The notes under the pieces were generated by a model. That model worked only from the letters and a program-made list of their open reading frames with translations, was not told the DNA's origin and made no database searches. Positions 20,181-31,734 of a stretch of 64,000 bases of DNA are shown in pieces. The stretch spans positions 62,001 to 126,000 of the forward strand of contig WOFQ01000030.1 of assembly GCA_012184525.1 (NCBI GenBank), given 5' to 3'. The stretch comes from Xenoacremonium recifei (lineage: Eukaryota; Ascomycota; Sordariomycetes; Hypocreales; Nectriaceae). The position numbers and the translations under genes were made by a program. Each line of letters opens with the position of its first letter. Within the stretch, counting starts at the first letter, position 1.

Positions 20181-22448
20181 CTAAAACCATTGGCCACAAT
20201 ATTCGGAACTACTCAAGTCCAAGAACAAATCAAAGTACTGCGACGACAGATAAGGGAATCAGTCGCGAACATCCGTCGATTCATGACAGGGTATTTACTC
20301 ACATCCTCATCGACCATGTTCTGGAAATCAATCGGCCGGAGAAAGTCTTCTTCGGGTACCTATATTCTTTATTAGCGATGACGGAGAACAACGAATGAAA
20401 AGTTGGCGTGGTCTGCCTACGGTGTTGGTGTCTATCGTAGTACGGGATTCGAATAGTTGTTTGTTTGCCCGATATTCCTGAATACTGCGGCGGATCGACT
20501 CTTTCATGGATATAGCAGTTATCTCGTCGTCTCCAATAGAGGCTCTGGATAATTCCGCAGCCAACTGCATCCAAGCACAAGTCCGCTGGCTTACAATGTC
20601 GGGCTTACAGATTCTCGCTACAGCTTGTGACGTCCGCTCAACTAGATTCACCAGTGCCTGCTGCTGGCTGCCAGGCTCGGTAGAAGTGGGGGATACTCGC
20701 TGACGTCGTTCCGCAGCTTGCGTCAATAGCTCGTAGCAAACGAGGAAAACGCTATTGGCGATCTCGCAACGGCAGATATTATTGATAGCAGAAAATATGA
20801 AGGGGTCATCCAGCACCGAAAGCGCCTTAGCAAGAATTATTGTAGCGTTTTCGAGGCAGACCTGCCGTGAGTAGAGATATCTTGGATCATGCAATGGCCT
20901 TGCGACGAAAGGCGCATGTAGTGCAATAGTTGCTCTGCGAGTGAGGATATCTAGGAGAGCACGTACTCCGTTATCAAGATCAGGCTCAATTGCCGTCGCC
21001 ACCAGGTCAAGGAATTCTTTGAGCTGAGCGTCAAGCTGAAGCACTTTCTCGTAACTAGCTGTCAGGTTGATACCATTGATTACACGGCAGACAGTCATGC
21101 GGAGCGAGAGTGACCTAGCCAGACAAACGTATAATTGTGGCTGGGATCCGGAGTACGACCGTAACTCCTGCATCTGAGCTTCTGACGTGCCTTCGCCAAA
21201 CTTGCTGTCGTCAATAGAATTCGAGGGTGGGCGGCAGTCATAGTCTTCGTCCCTGATTGATGGTGCGCGTCCTTTAGCAAACGATGCCTGGAGGTCAAAC
21301 TCCAGGATGGAATGCCATAGTCTCCGCCGAAGCTCCGCGTAGAAGGGAGATATCCTAGGAAAGTCTGATGGTTCTCTATGGAGTCCAGCTGAGATTGCGT
21401 TCCGGACTAGCATTCCGGCAGAGATCCAACTCCGATCAATCTTGATCCAGTGAACGTCCCCGGCTACTAACATTAGTAAGTGCGCCTGCAGATGGCCGAG
21501 GCTCATTTGGGCTCTAGGATCTTGCTTGAACAGCCAGAGCTTTACAGCCTCGATCCATTGCCCTGCTCTACGCGATGGCGGAATTGTGGTGTTCTTCTGG
21601 TCGGTAAAGGCTGCACTGATGGCACAAATGCTGAGGAGTTGAGCAAGAAGGTTTGGAGGGCCATAACTAGATATGCCCGGGTCCGAATCCCAAAGCCGCA
21701 CATAATCTTTGAGAAATGAAGGGATATGAATGATCTTGTAGTAAGATTCGAATTTCTTCACGTAGATGCTGACAAGTATGTCTGTCTCCTCGCGGTCTGG
21801 TAGGAGAGCCCGTAACTCAGGATCATGAGCTCTGATTGGGACAGTATCTCCAGGTCTGGTGCTTCTTTCGATGCGATAGAGTGCCGATACATCGTCTTCC
21901 TTGTCCGGTTCGATGAGTAATTTTGCTGCGTCTGTTATGCGAGGAACGAAGTTGGTCTCGTGACTTCTTCCCCAGTAGACAGTCGCGTCGTTCTCTCCGA
22001 AGATGACTTCCTTGGGTGTCGAAATTACTGTTTGGCGAAGTGGCTCGACGAATGTATCAACTGAGCGACTCCCATGCCAGAGGAGTTGAAGAGGAGTAAC
22101 CGGTCCTTTCTCAGCAGGAGGAGGGGCCGCTTTAGTAGTTTGAGGATCATCGTGACAACGATGACTCTGAGTATCAGCGAGTGTAAGCTGCGAAGTTGAT
22201 GAATAAGAGTCGCTCACTTCATTGACTTTGCATCGTTGTCCATCAGGTTCATTAACCGCGAAAACGAGCTGCCCTGGAGCTGTATCGGCAATGACCTCAG
22301 AGGAGAGCTCATATCGGCATTGATCAGTGATCTGAGCCCGGACGCAACGATGACACGGTCTGGCTCTGTCACATTTGACCTTTCTGGCCCGACAAGCGGT
22401 GCAAGATAGCCAAAGCCTTTGCTGTCGCTTGCGCTCTGTTTTAACCAT
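20181..22448 (-). CDS. Zn(II)2Cys6 transcription factor with fungal_trans domain
   Basis: Exons 22448-20421, 20359-20303 and 20237-20181 give 713 aa. The ATG at 22448 precedes MVKTERKRQQRLW and the zinc cluster CTACRARKVKC ... CHRCVRAQITDQC (Cys16/19/26/32/35/44). The central part (about 230-560) is a fungal-specific transcription factor domain with LRRRLWHSILEFDLQASF. The two 57-nt exons encode PEEDFLRPIDFQNMVDED and YFDLFLDLSSSEYCGQWF, an acidic/aromatic tail like other activators. Reading straight through instead gives an unrelated tail. The gene is divergent from the monocarboxylate-type transporter with only 368 bp between the start codons, so it is a good candidate to control that gene and possibly itself. 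Confidence 0.88.
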
Positions 22449-22816
22449 CTTTGTTGCTGAATTTCGGGTATGTAGATGCGACGCGGACTTTTCCCGCAAA
22501 AGTTTTGGAATCCGAGGCGTTAGACTCAAAAAGATTTTTTTGTGCTTACATAAGACTTCAGCAGAAGCTCCGCGTTTCCTTTTTTGGAAAAAGTCCGAAA
22601 CCTATCTCCGTCGCCTCTTTACAAGATCTAACCGAGGAGAAGAATTGATAAACGATTATTAAAGCTTGAAAATCCAGTCTTTTTCTCTTCTACTCCGTCG
22701 AAGTAAGATATATATCTGATTTTACTTCCAGAGCGCTCTTCCGCCACCCTCATCCCCGGCATATTACTTCTCATATTACTGCACCAAAGGGATTATATTA
22801 GACTTGTTTTCGTGCG
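22449..22816. promoter_or_regulatory. Divergent promoter with inverted repeat (regulator / MFS)
   Basis: The 368-bp spacer holds an inverted repeat TTTCC-N6-GGAAA at 22575-22590 and CCG/CGG triplets on both sides, including GTCCGAAA directly after the repeat. Zinc-cluster dimers often bind such paired triplets. The assignment is inference. Confidence 0.4.
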
Positions 22817-24203
22817 ATGCCAGAGAACCCTGCCTCTATCATGGACGAGAAAGAAGGCCCCGTGGACACCGTCCCGAGGCCTACTCTTAACGACAAAGGG
22901 GATAGCCTCTTGCATGTTCCCGCTAGCGAAAGAGAGCAGCCCGACGAGCAAAGCTATCCCGAGGGAGGATTACATGCTTGGCTAGTCGTCGCAGGCTCAT
23001 CAGCTACCATGTTCAGCACCTTTGGATATCTCACTGGATTCGGGTAAGTTAGATTCATCTATCTTACTAGCGTACAAGGGTCCAGACTGACTGTATGGTC
23101 AAAGCATTTATCAGTCATGGTATGCGTCGCACCAACTTAAGAATTATGACCAGTCCGACATATCTTGGATCGGCTCATTTCAAATCTTCCTCACCTTTTC
23201 CGTCGGGCTCATCGGAGGGCCAATAATGGATCGCTACGGCACCGTGGTCGTATTTCCGGCCTCTTTAATCTATGTCGTGTCCCTAGTTCTCAACAGCTTC
23301 TGCAAGGAATACTACCAGTTCTTTCTCGCACAGGCGGTACTGGGCGGTATTTGCTTGGGGCTCTTGTTCAACGCCGCCCTCTCCATCATCGGCCAATACT
23401 TCGTTCGGCGGCAGGGGCTTGCCTCCGGAATCGTCATGTCAGGGGCATCACTGGGAGGCGTTATGTTCCCGGTCGCTCTCAATCGTCTACTAAACGATGA
23501 CGGTCTCAGCTTTGGTTGGGCCGTCCGGGTCTGCGCACTTATCATTCTGGTTCTTCAGGCATTCGCTATCCTGACAATGAGGACTCGTCTTCCGCCCACT
23601 CGCAAGCACATGGATTACAGCCTGATGCGACGCCCGGTGTACATCCTCATAGCAGCAGGAGGGTGGTTCCTGAATTGGGGGATGTATGTTCCTCTGTTTT
23701 ACCTGCCCTCTTGGGCCAACACTGCCGGCCTTGATAGCGAAATGGCGCCTTACACCGTCCCCATTTTCAATGCCGTCTCCATTTTCGGACGTGTTTTTGC
23801 GGGAATGCTCGCTGACCGCCTCGGCTCATTCAACGTGGTCATCGTGAACGGGCTACTCTGCGCATTGATGCAATTTGTCTGGCCTGCAACGACCTCTGCT
23901 GGTGGAGTATACTGCGTGTCCATTTTCTCTGGTTTATTCATCGGCAGCATCGTGAGCTTACAAGCAGCCGTCGTGGGCCAGATCACACCTGACCCTCAGT
24001 ACATTGGCTCAATGATGGGTATCACAATGGCAATTTGGGCTTGTGGTGGCTTGACAGGGCCGCCCATTGCCGGTGCCATACTGAATGTGAACGGCAGTTT
24101 CAACGGGCCGGCCTACTTTGCGGGCGCATCCCTCATTCTGGGGTCTGCGTTGTTTCTGGCTGCACGCCTCTTGACTAACAAAAAGCTGTTTGTTAAAATC
24201 TAG
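22817..24203 (+). CDS. MFS monocarboxylate-permease-like transporter
   Basis: Two exons (22817-23043, 23105-24203) join in phase to 441 aa. The spliced junction reads YLTGFGIYQSWYASHQL, the usual TM1 exit of fungal Mch-type permeases. A hydrophilic head of about 50 residues ends in PEGGLHAWLVV, a hallmark of this MFS subfamily. Later motifs include GPIMDRYG (loop 2-3), RRQGLASGIVMSGASLGG in TM4-5, and ISIFGRVFAGMLADRLG-like sequence in the second half. The protein should sit in the plasma membrane or vacuole. Related yeast proteins move riboflavin (Mch5) or have no known substrate, so 'monocarboxylate' is a family name only. Control by the divergent regulator is likely. Confidence 0.88.
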
Positions 24204-26165
24204 CCTCCTCGCTAGAAGTCTGCTAAGACAAAGCCGCGCAAAGAGATTTTGTTCCCAATTTAACTAGGTGCAAATTCGATCAACTTAGAACTTAAAGATC
24301 GAACCATGTCAGTTCCGGTTACGAGATATCCTATGAATGTAATTAAATTTAAAGTTATCCGATACGACAGGAAATTAGATATTATGTCTTGGCTTTTATT
24401 TGTTAATACTCGTCTTAATATTCTTTTCTACCTATTATGGTAGGTATCTAGTAAGTAGCAGCATCATTGTGCCAACGGGATGAGCTCCGTTCCTACAGCA
24501 AACGAGCTTGCCCTTCATAAACAGCTAAATGGTTGTGAACCAAGAATTTGACTACATTTATATCAAGAAGCCCAGCACTGGTAAAAAGAATATTTCTGCT
24601 TTATTTATGAAAGAGGTTGTTCCGGGGTTAATCTCCTGTCAGCTTATTTATTTTCACGTGTCTTACTTTCATGCGGCTCTTTTTATATATAGAACCAATC
24701 TCTAGAGCTCCATCATAGTCACCCTAATTCAAGGCAATAATCCGATAGTGAGGACACCACAAGCTCAACTTCGGTATTTAGTCTCGTGTTACGGTTGTAT
24801 AGCTATTAACTTTCAAGTGTGCTTGTAGACGATGGGTGTAACACCCTGAAATTATAGAATAACTGAATCTCACTCTGCAGTGTACACCACCGATTCCCAG
24901 GATCAAGTACCACGACATGATTCGGCTTCATCTGTTCGTGCGCTTTAACCTGTAAATAAAGAAAGAAAGAAAATTTCAGACTACATTCAATTCAGAATGT
25001 AATTATATGTAGACTTAACAACTCCTCCTAGAGAGACAATGCACCCTATGAGTATGCTCCTCACCACCCTCAGCTATAGCACAAGCTTATTCTCCTACTT
25101 TCGCAATAATATCTCGAATCTTTTGGTATGATATATTTGTCGATTAATTTCTCATTTTCAAACTGTGATCAGCTCCTATTATATCAAATTTTCTGTTCTT
25201 TGGCTTCTTCTGTGCTACAGCTCACCGAAAACTCGAGGGAGATTGTGACCACAATCCTGGCTAACAGTGTAATTAATAAGTCCACTGCTCATTCAAAGGT
25301 AAAAAGAAAATTTCAACAGTTACATAATAGGCTTCTTAGACGATTCGTTTGATTCATGACGTAACTGATATGTTTATCCGTAAGTAATAACTGTTGCGGC
25401 AGAGGCAGTAATTCAAAAGGTAGATCTATCAAGATGAGAAATTCTATCGGCCAAAAACGACCATCCATAATATGCCAAGATCCAAAATCCAAAATCAAGG
25501 CATTCATCTGTCACGGAATTGATACATCATGAAACCTTGATCAGGCTTGTGAATCTATGTTCATCTCTCTACGTCGCTATGGTTTCTTTAGAAGAAGATC
25601 GATGAGCCCAACCAGATTACTGTACCAGGGTACTGGGGACTCAATAGTCAAGTAGCCAATTGCTCGTTTCTCAGGCCAAATATGGCGTAATCGACATCGC
25701 TCTGATACTACCCAATCCTTTATCATTGGTGTGCTACACACAATTGAGTTCCTCAATGGCGTCACTAACAACCTATCACAGCCTGCCTCTAGTGGGAAAT
25801 CCTCTGTCATATTTGTCGCCATCTCCATGCTGTATCAACTCATGACCTCTAAGTGCGGGGTTTTAACTTGATTGATAATCAACGGCACCAATTGGTCTGT
25901 GTGAACGATATGCCATGTGACGATATGGTCACGTCAAAATGCGAATCAACTTCGCAATACAGAGTAACCCAGCGTGCCGGCACATGACAGACATATGAAA
26001 CTCGATATCACCCCAAATTTTATACAAGGGAAGGAGCAGCGGAGAAACAGCTTCTTCAGTATAAGATACATATTTTGCCCACGGTTTATACCGTTCAGTC
26101 GCATTATCAATAGCATCTGGCTTTGAGCATACTAAGAGTCTAATCTTCTCCAAGACTTAAACAGG
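24204..26165. other. AT-rich spacer, about 2 kb
   Basis: It contains many short AT-rich runs and CACGTG near 24655. An 83-codon minus-strand frame (25577-25828) has fairly balanced composition but no recognised homology. No RNA gene or mobile element is supported. Confidence 0.35.
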
Positions 26166-27427
26166 ATGACTCCCGCGCCAATCGATTCGGTAATCAAAGA
26201 TGTTGCTGAGCCTAGGAAGGACACTGTTCCTATTCCTCAGCCGGCCCGTGAAAGACTTATAAGGGCCGGGATAGATCTATCCAAGGGATATCCATACCGT
26301 CCAGCTCGCCCGCTCTACATGCAAGACGTTTACAAGATCCGTGACTTGGATCGCGAGCATGTGGAAGCTGGAGCCCGGGCCGATAAGTCAAAGAAGAATC
26401 TGTTTTCCGCGGCAACCAAAGTCACAGATCTAACAACACATATCGGCACAGAAATTGAGGGTTTGCAGTTGAAAGATTTGACTGCCGCACAGAAAGATGA
26501 GCTGGGTCTGTTGATTGCTGAACGTAGTGTCGTCTTCCTTCGAGACCAAGACCTTAGTCCCCAGCAGCAAAAGGAGCTCGGGGAGTGGTATGGGGCCGTT
26601 GAAGTCCACGTCAGTTTTCGTCGTTTCATTCTCACGGTTGGCAATTACTAACTTCGCTCCAAATTAAGCCCCAAGGACCGCAGGTTCCCGGCGTGCTCGG
26701 AGTAACCGTCATTTGGCCTGACCTTCAGGCAACTGAGTTTCCCGCAAACTTCAGAAAGCCGGGTGGCGCTTCAAGATGGCACAGCGATCTTGTCCATGAG
26801 CGACAGCCGGCCGGGGTGACGCATTTACACAACGACACTGTGCCACCAATCGGGGGAGACACTCTTTGGGCAAGTGGTTATGGAGCGTACGAGAAGCTTT
26901 CCCCAGAGTTCCGAAAGATCATCGACGGCAGACTTGCAGTGTACCGATCTGCACACCCGTATCTGGATCGCGAAAGTGTAGAAAGCGGCCCTCAATACAT
27001 CGAAAGAGTTCACCCCCTTGTCCGAGTTCATCCTGCCACAGGGTGGAAAGCCCTATGGGTAAACCGAGCCATGACTGATCGCATTGTTGGTCTTGATAAG
27101 GCAGAGAGCGATCTGATATTGGGGTATTTGTTTGATGTTTACGAGAAGAACGTTGATATTCAAGTTCGTTGGAAATGGACACCTGGGACTTCTGTCCTAT
27201 GGGACAACCGGTAAGAGCACCTTTGTTCAGCAAAAGATGTGCCGCTGATTAATAACAGCATTACAATTCATAACGCGAGCTGGGATTATGGTGGTAAGCA
27301 TCCTCGACACGGCACAAGAGTTACATCATTGGCGGAAAAGCCCTATTTTGATGCCAACTCCCCTACACGCAGAGAGGCACTTGGCCTTCTCGATAAGGAT
27401 GAACGGGCTGAGCTACGCATTGATTAA
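26166..27427 (+). CDS. TauD/TfdA-type alpha-ketoglutarate-dependent dioxygenase
   Basis: Three exons (26166-26609, 26669-27210, 27259-27427) give 384 aa. The iron ligands are visible as SRWHSD (His186, Asp188) and IHNA with His333. Arg349 in HPRHGTRVTS is well placed to bind 2-oxoglutarate. FLRDQDLSPQQQKELG and GGDTLWASGYGAYEKLSP are typical TauD blocks. Length and N-terminal extension fit fungal sulfonate/alpha-KG dioxygenases such as the yeast Jlp1 type, which release sulfite from alkyl sulfonates. The exact substrate cannot be read. It is followed in the same direction by a flavin monooxygenase, with 672 bp between them. Together they could process a sulfonate or amine, which is inference. 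A cytoplasmic location is likely because no targeting signal is seen. Confidence 0.9.
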
Positions 27428-28099
27428 GTCTTGCTATTCTGTAGTCTCTATTATTTGTGGAGTGAATTTATTTCTGCTTTAGAGTAAGCAGGATAATTAT
27501 AAACTCCCCTCTAGTAAAAAAATGCGTAATTAATAGAATGGCCGCCTAGGTTCGCCGCTGTCGCGGGGCCGCTCTGTTGGTTAAAGGATCCTTTCTTAGA
27601 TTTGTGACGGCAGACAGATTCTGCAATCAAAACTCTCTGTCATAACTACCAGGATGAATTGTTGAAGTTGCAGCCGTAAGAACCTAGGGTTATCAATGAA
27701 TCAAGTGTACACTAAGAAGGATTCTCAGCCTCGAACACTAAGTATCATTTGACTCCTGGCTCTTTCAAGGCGACGCGCCAGAATGATCGTCATTTAGACC
27801 GAAATCACTTCAAAGAAGCCCACTAGATATTGATAGTCGACCCCTGGTGAGCAATCAGGCCTGGATTACAAATCCACTCGAGGCGAGTTAGGGGGTAGGA
27901 TTGCTAGTCTGTAATGCCACAACCTGCCGTAATGACGAATGAATACACAATGAGGGGTTTTCGCCTTCACCCAGATAAATGTTTTTTGGGGAGTGTTCTA
28001 CTCAAGACCTTTCTGCTCTGGCACCTTGGAATAACAATGCGTCGAGGGTAATTCCTTTCGCTTCATAATACAACATTAAAATTCGTCCTGAGGTAAAAA
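27428..28099. other. Intergenic spacer
   Basis: This 672-bp region holds the 3' end of the dioxygenase gene and the promoter of the flavin monooxygenase. No gene or repeat was found in it. Confidence 0.35.
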
Positions 28100-29827
28100 A
28101 TGAACAATAACAGCGACATCAAATCGGTGGCAGTCATTGGTGCCGGAGCATCTGGTGTATACTAGTGCCTCAAATTTTTAATATGAAGTATTTTGCTGAC
28201 CAACTTGACAAGGTGCTGTGACAGTTGCATCGCTCAAGGCAGAGAATTTTTTCGAAAGAATACGCGTGTTTGAGAGACGTGAGACTGCCGGGGGCACTTG
28301 GTATGTCCGCTGAAATCAACGGCTTCTCAGACCAGGATACCAATATAAACAACAGGATATTCGATGCTGATCCAGGGAGTCATCCGCACGTACATCCAGG
28401 AAGTCTGCCGGCTGAGACAGACCCGCCTCTAGACGTTCCAGAGACCTTGCCTTGCGAAATCTCGCCCAGCACACGGTTCCGTTGGAGTTCAACGCCCGTA
28501 TATGAATGCTTGACGTAAGACCACGAATGAAAGACCGCTTGGCCAGACTCACTGATAGCCGAGCCAGAACTAATGTCCCACATATAGCTATGTGCTTTTC
28601 CGACGTTCAATTCCCCTACGGCCCCTTTGTGCCGCACTACATTGTGCGTCAATATATTGAAAGTTATTTCAGCATCCACCAAACCGACAACCTTCTTGAA
28701 CTTAATACCACTCTTGAGGACCTCTCACAAGTGCCTAGGTCGCGAACTGAAGGACAGACTCAGTGGAAACTCACACTGCGAAAATATGACAGAATTAGAA
28801 ACGTTGACATTTGGTGGGAAGAGCATTTCGATGCAGTAGTGTTAGCGACGGGGCACTATTCAGTTCCATTTGTAAGGAATCACTCCATGGAGCCTTGAGG
28901 CTTCAACTTGCCAGCTAATTGACATTGATTCAGGTGCCCCATGTCAAAGGTCTTGGGCAGTATATCGAGAAGGACCCATCGCGGGTTGTTCACTCCAAGT
29001 TCTACCGTTCGCCATCGGCTTATGATTCCAAGCGTGTCCTTGTGGTTGGGAACTCCGCATCAGGCCACGACATCAGCACAGGGTTATTGTCTGCTGCTCA
29101 GCTTCCAGTCTATGTGTCTCGACGATCAAAGTCTAGGTGGGATGGAGAAGTGCCCCCGCCTGGAATAGTCTGGAAACCCATAATCAAAGAGTACGAAGCC
29201 GGCGATCGGATAATATTTGCGGATGATAGCTACTTGGATGATATCGACATGGTCATCTATTGTACGGGCTACAAACCGTCCTTTCCTTTTTGGAACCATC
29301 AGAACAACAAATATCCTCTCTGGGACTATCAGTCAGAGCGTCTGAGGGGCAATTTCTGGCACACATTTTTCCGAGACTTTCCCACTCTTGGTATTGTAGG
29401 TGTTCCAAGAGTATTGACATTCCGAAGCTTAGAATATCAAGCAATCGCGTTAGCACGATTATGGTCTCGGAGGAATAGGAGCCCCCTTCCGTCTTACGAG
29501 GAACAAGTCAAATGGGAGAAAGATCGCGCAGCGCGCAGAAAGGATTTAGGCAAGAAATTTCACGAGATCGAATGGGACAGTGGAGAGACTGCTGAGTTTC
29601 TCGATTTCCTGTTCAAGGTTTCTGGAGTAGGGACGCTATGGGGCGAAGGCAAAATACCTCCTGTCTTCACTCCGGATGTTGTTTGGGCGATAGAGCACGT
29701 GCACAAGTATCCAGAACCTCCAGAGAGCTACGAAACCCGTAGTTGTGAGGCCCAGGGCCAAAACAAAGAATCAGATAGTTGGGTAATTGTGGAAGACCGA
29801 CGCAAAGGTAGACTATCTTTTATCTAA
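28100..29827 (+). CDS. Flavin-containing monooxygenase (FMO-like)
   Basis: Five exons (28100-28154, 28213-28300, 28356-28514, 28568-28871, 28934-29827) keep phase and give 499 aa. The FAD loop is VAVIGAGASG at about 10-19, followed by FERRETAGGTW. The NADP loop is VLVVGNSASGHDIS. Between them lie LATGHYSVPF and VVHSKFYRSP, in the position of the FMO/BVMO linker motif. DDIDMVIYCTGYKPSFPF closes the second Rossmann half. The first two introns are only about 55-60 bp, so gene finders may drop the FAD-binding exons. FMOs oxygenate N or S atoms of small substrates with NADPH and oxygen. Its place after a TauD-type gene suggests a shared substrate class (inference). Confidence 0.9.
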
Positions 29828-30299
29828 TTCGGCGGCTTATTAGATACAACTGAGCGAACAACTGAGCGATTTGAATCAATAGCATTACGGATGACTTGAC
29901 AACTTATACAATCCATGAAGAAATCCAAAGACTATCCGGAATGTAGCTGATAATAATAAATGAGGTAGATCTTCAGACCCAGCTGTACTTCTTTCCAGTA
30001 TGGTTAGGCCGTAACCTAAGGCCAAGGCCGTCCTGGAAATAAATTCCCCGTGCCGAACCTCCGGGTACATAGTAATCCTACCAGATGACCTTGCGTTTGC
30101 GTAGTTCCGGCCAAATAAAATTTATCAAAGTCTTCGAAGGTCCCGGGAGTGGCTTTAGAGCCCATCTGAGTCAGCGGACAGCTAGTGCTCTGATTTGTTG
30201 ATGAGCTCATGCCAAGATAATGATACCTACAAGCCAGTTTTCTGGCCCAATAGATAAGCATTGATAGCATGCGGAGCCTACCCTGTACTAAAATACATC

Positions 30300-30475
30300 C
30301 TACCCTACAGCAAGAATAAATATTAACATAATAATAATATAAAAATAATTAAAAGAAAATACATTAAAATATAATTATATAGTAAAATAGTATTCTCTAA
30401 TTAATAGACTATTTATAGTAGTTTTATATATTTTATTTTAATTGATTATGTATAAGAAGAAAAACTTAAGATATT
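30300..30475. repeat. AT-rich low-complexity block
   Basis: About 175 bp consist almost only of A and T, including repeated AATAATAATATAAAAATAAT-like words. It could be a nucleosome-depleted tract or a decayed element end. Confidence 0.6.
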
Positions 30476-30718
30476 TCTATCTTTTTGACTTTGGACTGAC
30501 TGAAATTTGTATGCAAACTTGGGCGACAGGCTGATTACGCTAGCACGGGTGACTGAGCCAATGAAAACACACTAGAAGCGGGGCCCAGCAGATACTGACT
30601 TATGTATCTTACGTCATCTTTCTGCATCAGCTGCATGTATTGGATGACAGTGTGGAGCAGGCCCTCCCTTTAATTTCGGCAGATATTAGATCGTGTCTCA
30701 ACTTACCCAATCTAGGGA

Positions 30719-30883
30719 CGAGTACTCCGTACTCCGTACGGAGTAAACTCCTCAAAAACTCTCGGTATGTGGGAGGTAATTATCGGCATGTGGGAGCTAG
30801 TCAATGTAAATTACTCTGTATGGAGTACTCCGTAGTCGAGGGCTTTACGGAGTACAAGTATTCGGGAATACTCCGAACTCCAC
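30719..30883. repeat. Cluster of TACGGAGTA palindromes
   Basis: At least five copies in both orientations occur: ACTCCGTACTCCGTACGGAG near 30723-30742, TGTATGGAGTACTCCGTA near 30817-30834, TACGGAGTAC at about 30846-30855, and ATACTCCGAACTCC near 30868-30881. Related single copies occur near 5338, 56715 and 61662. It could be the remains of a small non-autonomous element or a fungal interspersed palindromic repeat. Confidence 0.65.
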
Positions 30884-31734
30884 ATGCAGTTGCCGTTGGA
30901 TTCAACATCAAAACCTTCGACCCGTTGAACTGCATGTCTCCGTCAAATTTTTATGAAAAAAAAAAAAAAAATTGAGAAAGGTTCTTATATCCTTTTCATG
31001 CCCTGCCCAATCATCAAATTTCAGTCAAGATTTCAGCCAGGTAGATGTTATGCACTCCCAATCTGTCTTCAGTAGGATCATAATTACGTCCCCTCATGTT
31101 GGCAGTGCTTAAAAGAAGCCCAACTCCTACATAACAGTGGAGGCCTTCACTTTTAGCATAGTGGTCCTATGCAGTAGGGCATTCGGAGAGGCACAAATCC
31201 CGCATCAAGAGTTTCAATTAAATCAGTGGAATGGTGACTTTACTGGCCACTTTATTTCCGCCCCTTGTTATCTCTCGAATATGTACAAGTAGGAAGCTCT
31301 CCGCCGTGGCGTTCATGCACCGCCAAACGCGGACGTACACACAAACCAATGATATCATGAGACTAACTATGAAGTGAGACAATATTTATCATCACATGCC
31401 GCTGTTTTTTCTACATTAGGAAATGTTAGTTTTATCCTTCTGGCCTGCAGGATATTAATTTTTTCGATTGGTCCGATTGCTGTGCGAGATTGGATAACCA
31501 TGTGCAACAGCAAAAAAAAAAATCACAGATCCCGAGGATGAATGTAGGGCTGGCTGACCGCGCTTTGGAGGTGGACCTGTGTGGGGGTTCCTTAGAGATG
31601 CTGAAGCAAGACTGCGTCGATTGTGTTATGCAGACTTTTACAAGTCAAGATTATCACGGTCATATGGAGTACGGTGATACTTGAGTTCATACTCGACTTA
31701 GCCAGTTTCGTATCGCTATTATTTACTAGGTAAC

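Larger units (their letters stand above)
29828..31734. other. Gene-poor spacer with AT-rich segment and palindrome cluster
   Basis: About 1.9 kb lie between the convergent FMO and P450 genes. It contains an almost pure AT stretch (30300-30475), a cluster of TACGGAGTA/TACTCCGTA palindromes (30719-30883) and an A-run at about 30955-30971. No coding gene is supported. Confidence 0.5.

Noticed and set aside
25577..25828. 83-codon frame on the minus strand in the AT-rich spacer
   Set aside because: The composition looks protein-like, but no homology is recognised and neighbouring sequence does not extend it.
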